This document shows, one piece after another, positions 9,089 through 16,054 of a stretch of DNA of 64,000 nucleotides. The notes under the pieces are model-generated. The model was given only the letters and a program-made list of their open reading frames with translations. It was not told the DNA's origin and made no database searches. The stretch lies in NCBI GenBank assembly GCA_016712265.1, contig JADJRJ010000028.1:248001-312000 (forward strand). Reading direction: 5' to 3'. The translations under genes and the position numbers were made by a program. Within the stretch, counting starts at the first letter, position 1. Each line of letters starts with the position of its first letter. The stretch comes from Gemmatimonadota bacterium (GTDB taxonomy: Bacteria; Gemmatimonadota; Gemmatimonadetes; Gemmatimonadales; Gemmatimonadaceae).

Positions 9089-10306
9089 ATGAACGTCATC
9101 ATGCTCGCCCCCGGGTATCCCGGCGAAATGCCGTACTTCTGCCGCGGCTTGTCGTTGCATGGCGCGAAGGTCTACGGCGTGTCCGACGTGCCGGAGAAGG
9201 ACCTTCCCGCGTTGACGCGCGAACACCTGTCCGGGTACTTGCGCGTGCCCAACTTCACCGATGAGGACGCAGTGGTGCAGCAGATCATCGCTGGGGTCGG
9301 CAACCACACGATAGACCGCGTCGTCTGCCTGTGGGAGCCCGGCGTGGTGCTCGCTGCAAGAATTCGCGAGGCGTTAGGCATTCCCGGCATGGGAGTGGAG
9401 CAGGCGAATACCTTCCGCAACAAGGACCTGATGAAGCAGGTCGTGACCCGGGCGGGCATACGCACGGCGCGTCACGCGGCCGCCACCTCGATCGCCAGCG
9501 TCAAGGCGGCAGCCGAACAGATCGGCTTTCCGGTCATCGTCAAGCCGATCTCCGGTGCCGGTTCGATGGACACCATTCGCGCCGGCTCCATGGCCGAGTT
9601 GGACGCCGCGCTCGCGCGGGTGACGAGCTACGACGAGGTCAACGTCGAGGAGTTCATCGAGGGCGATGAGTACACCTACGATACGATCTGCATCGACGGG
9701 CAGATTGTGTACGAGAACGTGTGTTACTACCGCCCCAACCCGCTGGCCGCGCGGAGCACCGAGTGGATCTCGCCGCAGACCATCGCGCTGCGGGACCTCA
9801 CCACGCCCATCGTGCGGCAGGGCGTCGCCCTGGGCCACGAGGTATTGAAGGCGATGGACTTCAAGACCGGTTTCACCCATATGGAGTGGTTCTACACCCC
9901 AAAGGGAGAAGCCATCTTTGGGGAAATTGCCGCCCGGCCTCCCGGTGCGCATACCGTCGACCTGATGAACTTCGTGAGCGACGTGGACCTGTTCACGGGG
10001 TACGCCGAGGCGGAACTGAAGGGCACGTTCTCCGTGTCGACGGAGCGGAAGTACAACGTGGCCAACATCTTCAAGCGCGCGCAGGGCCAGGGTCGGATCC
10101 GTCGCATCGAGGGACTGCAGCGACTCCTTGAGCGCTACGGGGAACATGTCGTGCACATGGACCTGCTGCCGATCGGTGCCGAGCGACGCAACTGGATCTT
10201 GACCCTGGTGTCGGACGGATACGTCGTCGTGCGACATCCGGAGCAGCAGGCGTGCTTTGACATCGCCGACGCGGTTGGAACCGACCTGCAGTTGTACGCC
10301 GGTTGA
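9089..10306 (+). CDS. ATP-grasp ligase B (paralogue of A)
   Basis: 405 residues, ATG at 9089. Same architecture as ligase A: TFRNKDLMKQVV, FPVIVKPISGAGSMDTI (ATP loop), VEEFIEGDEYTYDTIC, then HMEWFYTPKGEAIFGEIAA with RPPGAH. The N-terminal pre-grasp domain (MNVIMLAPGYPGEMPYFCRG) differs from that of A. This suggests that the duplicated enzymes keep the same chemistry on different acceptors or in consecutive steps. Its stop overlaps the next reading frame (TTGA), indicating tight coupling to the esterase genes. PurK/carbamoyl-phosphate-synthetase-like ATP-grasp fold; product unknown. Confidence 0.85.
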   Translation: MNVIMLAPGYPGEMPYFCRGLSLHGAKVYGVSDVPEKDLPALTREHLSGYLRVPNFTDEDAVVQQIIAGVGNHTIDRVVCLWEPGVVLAARIREALGIPGMGVEQANTFRNKDLMKQVVTRAGIRTARHAAATSIASVKAAAEQIGFPVIVKPISGAGSMDTIRAGSMAELDAALARVTSYDEVNVEEFIEGDEYTYDTICIDGQIVYENVCYYRPNPLAARSTEWISPQTIALRDLTTPIVRQGVALGHEVLKAMDFKTGFTHMEWFYTPKGEAIFGEIAARPPGAHTVDLMNFVSDVDLFTGYAEAELKGTFSVSTERKYNVANIFKRAQGQGRIRRIEGLQRLLERYGEHVVHMDLLPIGAERRNWILTLVSDGYVVVRHPEQQACFDIADAVGTDLQLYAG

Positions 10307-11202
10307 GCGAGCCAAGCCTCCAGCCCACGCCCTCGCGCGCAGCGCCCAGCACCCGCCAGCAGCAACCAGCAACCAGCGGTTCTTTGCCCCTCTCCCGCAA
10401 CTTCATCGAGAAATGGATCACTCGCCGGCGCCAGGCGCCGGGGACGCTGGAGATCCTGCCCGAGGTGTCCGCACCGCAACTCGGAAACCGGCGCGACATT
10501 CTCGTGTACACGCCAGCATCGTATCACCGCACGGAACGTCGGTACCCCGTGATCTACATGCAGGACGGCCAGAACCTGTTCGACCCACGGACGAGTTTCG
10601 CTGGTGAATGGGGGGTCGACCGGGCCATGGCGCGCGCCCCGCGGAAGGGGCGGCGGGCGATCATCGTGGGGATCCCCAACATGGGGGTGGACCGGATGAA
10701 GGAGTATTCGCCCTGGCATGATCCCCGACATGGGGGCGGCGGGGGCGACGCCTATGTCGACTTCATCGTGCACACACTGAAGCCGTTGATCGACGCGCGG
10801 TATCGGACCGCACCGGACCGGGAGTCCACCGGGATTGTCGGGTCTTCCCTGGGCGCCCTCATCGCGCTGTATGGCTTCTTCCGCGCCCCGGCTAGCTTTG
10901 GGTTCGTCGGGGCGATGAGCCCGGCGTTCTGGTTTGCGGACGGGGGGATCTTCCCCTTTGTGCAGGACGCGGCCAACGTTGCCGGACGGGTCTACCTCGA
11001 TGTCGGGATGCGCGAGGGACCTGGCACGCTGGCAAATGCGAGGAGCATGCGCGACCTGCTGACGGCCAAGGGCTATCCCCTCGGCGACACGCTGTCGTAC
11101 GTCGAAGATCCGCAGGGGGTGCATAACGAGGCCGCCTGGGGACGTCGCATTCGTCATGCCCTGCCGTTCCTGCTCACGCCGCCGGTGGGGGCCCGCCGGT
11201 GA
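10303..11202 (+). CDS. Putative esterase (alpha/beta hydrolase, esterase D-like)
   Basis: Predicted alpha/beta hydrolase of the PF00756 esterase family. The core begins near RDILVYTPASYHRTERRYPV, followed by MQDGQNLFDP, the nucleophile elbow GIVGSSLGAL (G-x-S-x-G), and a late HNEAAWGRR that may supply the catalytic His. No signal peptide is visible, so it should act in the cytoplasm on an ester or thioester made by the neighbouring ligases, or trim the product. The start is uncertain: the TTG at 10303 overlaps the previous stop, but the first 30 residues look non-conserved. The frame overlaps the next gene by 4 bp (GTGA). Confidence 0.75.
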   Translation: MSEPSLQPTPSRAAPSTRQQQPATSGSLPLSRNFIEKWITRRRQAPGTLEILPEVSAPQLGNRRDILVYTPASYHRTERRYPVIYMQDGQNLFDPRTSFAGEWGVDRAMARAPRKGRRAIIVGIPNMGVDRMKEYSPWHDPRHGGGGGDAYVDFIVHTLKPLIDARYRTAPDRESTGIVGSSLGALIALYGFFRAPASFGFVGAMSPAFWFADGGIFPFVQDAANVAGRVYLDVGMREGPGTLANARSMRDLLTAKGYPLGDTLSYVEDPQGVHNEAAWGRRIRHALPFLLTPPVGARR

Positions 11203-11930
11203 GCACGCGGATGTTTGGCCGCCACGAGGTGTGGCACAGCCCGGCGGTGGGGCGCGCGATGCACGTCCGCTGGTTCGGGGACGCGGGCGCGCGCGTCCTG
11301 GCCTTCCCGACGACGATGGGCAACCACAACGAGTGGCCCAATCGCTACATGCCGGATGTGCTGCGCGACCAGATCGAGCGCGGCTGGTTGCAGCTCTGGT
11401 GCCTGGACCACAACCACGACGTTAGCTGGTACGACAAGACGGTGTCGCCGGCCCAGCGCGGTGCGCGTCACCTGCAGTACGACGCATACATCCGCGATGA
11501 GCTGCTCCCCTTCACGCAGCATGTGAACCCGAATGGGTTTGTCATCGCGACGGGAGCAAGCTTCGGGGCCTTTCATGCGATGAGCATCGGGCTGCGAAAC
11601 CCGCACCTGTTTCACCGCATCATCGGGATGAGCGGGATGTACGACATCGCGGGGATGACCGGCGGTTACGGTGACGGCTCGGTGTATGCGTCCAACCCGA
11701 TGGCGTTCATGCGCCATGAGCACGATCCGTCGCGGCTCGCGGCCTTTCGACGCCAGGACATCATCATCGCGACGGGTCGTGGGGATCCCAACTTTCAGGA
11801 GAACCAGGCGTTTTCCGGCCTCTTGTGGGAGCGCGGGATCGGCAACGCGTTTCGCGTTTGGGACGGCCATGCCCATGACTGGCCGTATTGGGAGCGCATG
11901 ATCGTGCAGTACGTCGGTGGGCACGACTGA
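11199..11930 (+). CDS. Second putative esterase of the cluster
   Basis: 243-residue alpha/beta-hydrolase protein, coupled by a GTGA overlap to the previous esterase. Nucleophile elbow GASFGAFHAM (G-x-S-x-G), downstream Asp in TGRGDPNFQEN and His in WDGHAHDWPYW give a plausible full triad. Lengths and motif spacing resemble the esterase D/S-formylglutathione hydrolase-like group; it is shorter than its neighbour but probably a distant paralogue. No signal peptide, so cytoplasmic. The paired ligases plus paired esterases suggest two analogous make-and-release steps; that is inference. Confidence 0.78.
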   Translation: MSTRMFGRHEVWHSPAVGRAMHVRWFGDAGARVLAFPTTMGNHNEWPNRYMPDVLRDQIERGWLQLWCLDHNHDVSWYDKTVSPAQRGARHLQYDAYIRDELLPFTQHVNPNGFVIATGASFGAFHAMSIGLRNPHLFHRIIGMSGMYDIAGMTGGYGDGSVYASNPMAFMRHEHDPSRLAAFRRQDIIIATGRGDPNFQENQAFSGLLWERGIGNAFRVWDGHAHDWPYWERMIVQYVGGHD

Positions 11931-12000
11931 AGGCGACGGGCGAGGCGACGGACGCAGTTCAGCGGAAGCAAGCAGTCACTCTGGCACAGGTGAGCACCAC

Positions 12001-12933
12001 ATGGTCAAGCGAATTGGTCTCGTCGTCGGGCGCGAATGGAGCTGGCCCCCGGCATTCATCGAGGAAGTCAACAAACGGAATGCAGGTGTGGTTGCCGAGT
12101 TTGCCGTAATGGGAGGCGACGCACACGACGGGCCCGTCCCGTACGACGTGCTGATCGATCGCATCTCGCACGAGGTCCCGATGTACCGCTCCTACCTCAA
12201 GAAGGCGGTCCTCGAGGGGCGCACGGTCGTCAACAATCCGTTCATGTGGACGGCCGACGACAAGTTCTTCGGCGCCGCGCTGGCCGCACGACTTGGCGTG
12301 GTCTCGCCGAAGACGATCCTCCTGCCCAACAAGGACTATGTCGAGGGGATCGTCCCCGGCGAGTCATTGCGGAACCTGCGCTTTCCGCTCGACTGGCAGG
12401 GGATCGCCAATGAGGTCGGCCTGCCGTGCATCCTCAAGGATGCCCACGGGGGGGGCTGGAAGGAGGTGTATGTCTGCCACACCCTCGAGGAGCTGATCCG
12501 GAACTACGACGAGTCGGGTCGCTTGACGATGATCGTGCAGGAGATGGTGCAGTGGGACCAGTTCGTCCGCTGCCTCTGTTTGGGCCAGGAGGATGTGCTG
12601 GTGATGCAGTACGATCCCAAAGCGCGCAAGTATATCGTGGACGACGACTACCTCACGCCCGCGCTGCGCGATCGCGTGGTGCGCGACTGCCGTACGTTGT
12701 GCGGCGCCCTCGGGTACGACATGAACTCCCTCGAGTTCTGCATCAAGGATGGCGTGCCCTACGCGATCGACTTCATGAATTGCGCCCCGGACATGGACAT
12801 TTACTCGCTGACGCCGGCGTACTTCGAATGGGCGGTGACGCACATGGCCGACATGGCGATCAAGCTGGCCAAGCAGCCACGGCGCACGGCCGTGGAAGCC
12901 AAGTGGAGCGCCCTCTTCACCGCCAGCCGATGA
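12001..12933 (+). CDS. ATP-grasp ligase C (D-Ala-D-Ala ligase-like fold)
   Basis: 310 residues from ATG 12001; the in-frame stretch back to 11917 is spacer. ATP-grasp features: LGVVSPKTILLPNKDY, VGLPCILKDAHGGGWKEVYV (ATP-binding Lys and Gly-rich loop), IVQEMVQWDQFVRCLCLG, and the metal site LEFCIKDGVPYAIDFMN with Asn. It differs clearly from ligases A and B (shorter, other N terminus), so it is a separate ligase type. It is 70 bp after the esterases in the same direction. Substrate unknown. Confidence 0.82.
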   Translation: MVKRIGLVVGREWSWPPAFIEEVNKRNAGVVAEFAVMGGDAHDGPVPYDVLIDRISHEVPMYRSYLKKAVLEGRTVVNNPFMWTADDKFFGAALAARLGVVSPKTILLPNKDYVEGIVPGESLRNLRFPLDWQGIANEVGLPCILKDAHGGGWKEVYVCHTLEELIRNYDESGRLTMIVQEMVQWDQFVRCLCLGQEDVLVMQYDPKARKYIVDDDYLTPALRDRVVRDCRTLCGALGYDMNSLEFCIKDGVPYAIDFMNCAPDMDIYSLTPAYFEWAVTHMADMAIKLAKQPRRTAVEAKWSALFTASR

Positions 12934-13004
12934 CCATGAGACAACCAAGTGGACCGAGCCCACGTCGGGAAGAAGCGCCGCCGGCCGTGAGGGGCCGCCG
13001 TGAA

Positions 13005-13045
13005 CGCGTGCGGCCATGGCCTCGCGTGCTCCTCGTGCTGCGCTG
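13005..13045. repeat. 9-bp repeat units before permuted ATP-grasp gene
   Basis: Units CGCGTGCGG, CCATGGCCT, CGCGTGCTC, CTCGTGCTG, CGCTG follow one another in 9-base steps. They resemble the arrays at 3743-3815 and 9011-9073. The array contains the ATG at 13016, which makes that codon a doubtful start for the downstream gene. Confidence 0.5.
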
Positions 13046-13048
13046 TAT

Positions 13049-14395
13049 ATGTCGTTAGTCGACCGTTGGCACGACTTGCTGGGTCCCGACGTCGCTGAGG
13101 ACACGCACGCGCACATCGAGTCGGAGCTCACCCGGCGTGGGCTCGTGTTCGGAGGGCGCGCCCTGTGCACGGTCCTGCGTCCCCGCTTGATGACCCTGTC
13201 GCAGCTCGACGAGATGCAACGCCGTGTGGCCGCCATCCTGCGGCCGTGCACGAAGGCCTTCGTCCGTGCCCAGCAGGACGCCACCTTCCGTGCCCAGTTT
13301 GGGCTCCTGGACTGGGAAGAGCAGCTGTTCGCCACGCCCCTGCGATATCGGCATCCCAGCCCCACGTCGCGCCTCGACTTCTTCGACCAACCGTCGACTG
13401 GTGGCCTGGCACTCACTGAAAACAACGCGGAAACCCCTGCCGGGGCGGCGTATTGTGATGCGCTCGCCGAGACCTTTCTGGATACGCGGGTGCTCCGGGA
13501 GTTCGCGAAGGCGTTTGCCGTGTTCCCGATGCCTGCTCGGCAAGGCGTGGTTGGGGCCGTGTTGCAGGCCTGGCGCGAGTTCGAGGGCGGACGCCAAGCG
13601 CCGCGGATCGGGATCCTCGACTGGGACGACGTGCCAACCCGGACCGAGTTCGAGCTTTACCAGCAGCACTTCGCCACCCTGGGCCTCGAGGCAGTGATCG
13701 ACGACCCACGCCGCTGCGAGTACCGCGACGGCAAGCTGTGGAGCCAGGGAAAGCCGATCGACCTCATCTACAAGCGCGTATTGATCGATGAGCTCGTGAC
13801 GACCTGCGGGATCGATCATGACGTGGTGCGCGCTGTCCGCGATGGGGCCGTGTGCCTGGTCGATGGGTTCCACTGCAAGGTCCTGCACAAGAAGGCGTCG
13901 CTCGCCGTGCTGAGCGACGAGGCCAACGCGGCGATGTTCGACGACGCCGACCTCACGGCGATTCACCAGATGATCCCGTGGACGCGGGTCGTCGCGGAGC
14001 GCCACACGACCCATCGCGGCCGGTCCGTGGACCTCGTGCCGTTCATGCTCGCCGAGCGTGAGCGGCTCGTGCTCAAGCCCAATGATGACTACGGCGGCAA
14101 GGGGATCACCCTCGGCTGGACGGTAGATGCCACCGCGTGGGAAGCCGCGGTGACGGAGGCCCTCGCGGCGCCGTTCATCGTGCAGGAGCGCGTCGAGATC
14201 CCGAGCGAGCCTTATCCCAGCTGGGTGGATGGCCGCGTGGAGACCTATGATCGCAATTACGACACGGCGCCGTTCGTCACCAACGGTGCGACGATGGATG
14301 GGCTGCTGACGCGCCTCTCCACCGCCAAGCTGCTCAATGTCACCGCGGGTGGCGGCAGCACGGTTCCCACCTTTGTGGTCCATCCCAGGAGCTGA
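13049..14395 (+). CDS. Circularly permuted ATP-grasp protein
   Basis: Resembles the circularly permuted ATP-grasp families related to glutathionylspermidine synthase-like ligases. ATP-binding signatures occur in permuted order: LTENNAETPAG at about residue 125-135, YKRVLIDEL in the middle, and the ATP loop LKPNDDYGGKGITLG only near residue 345, followed by FIVQERVEIPSEP. I favour ATG 13049 (448 aa); ATG 13016 is in frame but sits in a repeat array. The stop is 5 bp before the YbdK-type ligase, so the two are probably co-translated. In other genomes such proteins accompany other amidoligases in gene sets for peptide-like conjugates (family knowledge); the product here is not known. Confidence 0.8.
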   Translation: MSLVDRWHDLLGPDVAEDTHAHIESELTRRGLVFGGRALCTVLRPRLMTLSQLDEMQRRVAAILRPCTKAFVRAQQDATFRAQFGLLDWEEQLFATPLRYRHPSPTSRLDFFDQPSTGGLALTENNAETPAGAAYCDALAETFLDTRVLREFAKAFAVFPMPARQGVVGAVLQAWREFEGGRQAPRIGILDWDDVPTRTEFELYQQHFATLGLEAVIDDPRRCEYRDGKLWSQGKPIDLIYKRVLIDELVTTCGIDHDVVRAVRDGAVCLVDGFHCKVLHKKASLAVLSDEANAAMFDDADLTAIHQMIPWTRVVAERHTTHRGRSVDLVPFMLAERERLVLKPNDDYGGKGITLGWTVDATAWEAAVTEALAAPFIVQERVEIPSEPYPSWVDGRVETYDRNYDTAPFVTNGATMDGLLTRLSTAKLLNVTAGGGSTVPTFVVHPRS

Positions 14396-14400
14396 ACCCG

Positions 14401-15510
14401 ATGAAGAAGCCGTCGCTCACCATTGGGGTCGAAGAGGAGTACCAGATCATCGACCCGGAGACACGGGCCCTCACCTCGTACATCACGCAGATCCTGGAGG
14501 CCGATCACCTCATCCTGGGCCAGGTCAAGCCGGAACTGCACCAGAGCATCGTCGAGGTGGGCACCACGGTCTGTCGGACGCCACAGGAGGTCAAGGCCCA
14601 GCTCATTGAGCTGCGCCGCGGCGTGATGGAGCTGGCCGGGCGCAAGGGGCTCAAGATCGCGGCGGCGGGGACGCACCCGTTCTCCCACTGGGCCGACCAG
14701 GAGATTACGCAGCTCGACCGGTACGTCGGCACCAAGGAGGCGATGCAGCAGCTCGCGCAACAGCTGCTCATCTTCGGCACGCACGTGCACATCGGGATCG
14801 AGGACAAGGACTTCCTGATCGACGCCTGCAACGTGTCGCGGTACTTCCTGCCGCACATCCTGTGCTTGTCCACCAGCTCACCGTTCTGGATCGGACGACT
14901 CACCGGGCTCAAGTCGTATCGCAGCGCGGTCTTTCGCGCCTTTCCGCGCACGGGGGTGCCGCGGTTCATCCCGTCGTGGATCGACTACGAGCACTACCTC
15001 GAAACGCTCGTCTCTACCGGTTGCATCCCCAACGGATCCAAGATCTGGTGGGACGTGCGCCCCCATCACACCTTCCCGACCCTCGAATTCCGGATCTGCG
15101 ACGTGTGCACGCGCGTCGACGAGGCGGTCTGCATTGCGGCGATCCTCCAGGCGCTCGTCTACAAGCTGTGGAAGATGCGGCGGGACAACACCACGTTCCG
15201 CGTCTACAGCTCCGAGCTGATCGACGAGAACAAGTGGCGGGCGGTGCGCTACGGGCTCGACGGCAAGCTCATTGATTTTGGAAAGCAAGTCGAGCTGCCG
15301 GCCGCATCCCTCATCCGCGAGCTCATCGAGTGGTTCCTGGACGACGTGCTGGATGAACTCGGGACGCGAAAGGAGGTCGAGTACGCCTTCACGATCCTGA
15401 GCGAGGGGTCCAGCGCCGACCGCCAGATCAAGGCGTACCACGCGGCGGGTGGGGATACCAAGGCCGTGGTCGACATGCTCATTCGAGAGACGGAGATGGG
15501 AGTCCTGTAG
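14401..15510 (+). CDS. Carboxylate-amine ligase, YbdK/GCS2 family
   Basis: 369 residues with the GCS2 signature at the very start (LTIGVEEEYQIID), HTFPTLEFRICDVCTR in the middle and THVHIGIEDKD between them. This is the ATP-dependent carboxylate-amine (weak glutamate-cysteine) ligase family of E. coli YbdK, and the length is typical (about 370). It may form a gamma-glutamyl-like amide in the metabolite made by this cluster. It starts 5 bp after the permuted ATP-grasp gene and ends 2 bp before a small membrane protein gene. A different, longer GCS2-like enzyme is at 46187-47665. Family is certain, substrate is not. Confidence 0.9.
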   Translation: MKKPSLTIGVEEEYQIIDPETRALTSYITQILEADHLILGQVKPELHQSIVEVGTTVCRTPQEVKAQLIELRRGVMELAGRKGLKIAAAGTHPFSHWADQEITQLDRYVGTKEAMQQLAQQLLIFGTHVHIGIEDKDFLIDACNVSRYFLPHILCLSTSSPFWIGRLTGLKSYRSAVFRAFPRTGVPRFIPSWIDYEHYLETLVSTGCIPNGSKIWWDVRPHHTFPTLEFRICDVCTRVDEAVCIAAILQALVYKLWKMRRDNTTFRVYSSELIDENKWRAVRYGLDGKLIDFGKQVELPAASLIRELIEWFLDDVLDELGTRKEVEYAFTILSEGSSADRQIKAYHAAGGDTKAVVDMLIRETEMGVL

Positions 15511-15512
15511 GC

Positions 15513-15920
15513 ATGTCGGACTACTACAACATCCTCGCCTCGACGTCGGCCGTCTTCGGCGGCTTTTCCCTGGCCTTTCTGGGCGTCATGCTCTCCGGGG
15601 GCGTTTCAGGGCGCGCGAGCGACTGGACCATACGGACTGCTACCCTGTCTGCGACCATTTTCACGGTTACTGGCCTCGGCTGGTCCCTGGCGGCCTCAGC
15701 GGCTGCCGTATCCCCGGATTCCGGCCCCGCAATGGTAACCACCTTCAAGCCGTCTCATCGGTTGCTGTCGCAGCTCTTCATCCTTGGGGTTGCCCTGTTC
15801 ATCGCGACGATCGGCTTCTCCGGCTGGGTTCGATCCCGGTCCCTCGGCCTGTTTTCAACTACTGCGGCCGTCGTCGGTTTTTTGCTGGTCTTCCGCATCC
15901 TCTCCCCGTTCATCAACTGA
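15513..15920 (+). CDS. Small four-helix membrane protein
   Basis: 135 residues, almost all hydrophobic. Segments at about 8-29, 43-66, 88-104 and 111-131 look like transmembrane helices, with basic RSRS between the last two. No recognised domain. The ATG is 2 bp after the YbdK-like gene, so it is the last gene of the ligase operon; a role in exporting or anchoring the product is a guess from position only. Confidence 0.7.
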   Translation: MSDYYNILASTSAVFGGFSLAFLGVMLSGGVSGRASDWTIRTATLSATIFTVTGLGWSLAASAAAVSPDSGPAMVTTFKPSHRLLSQLFILGVALFIATIGFSGWVRSRSLGLFSTTAAVVGFLLVFRILSPFIN

Positions 15921-15933
15921 GGGGGGCCGGCCC

Positions 15934-15954
15934 GGCGGCTGGCCAACGGCCGCC
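15934..15954 (+). terminator. Hairpin after the ligase cluster
   Basis: GGCGGC (15934-15939) pairs with GCCGCC (15949-15954) around a 9-base loop, 13 bases after the stop of the membrane protein. The flanking G run (15921-15926) and C run (15953-15956) could lengthen the stem. There is no T tract, so intrinsic termination is uncertain. Confidence 0.4.
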
Positions 15955-16054
15955 CCTCGCGTTGCGTATTTCGGGTCCGCGCCCTCTATTGTAGGGCCGG
16001 GGACGATCCGCACGAACGCTGCCCGCCTGAGAGGGCGGGGGAGAGATCTGCTGC

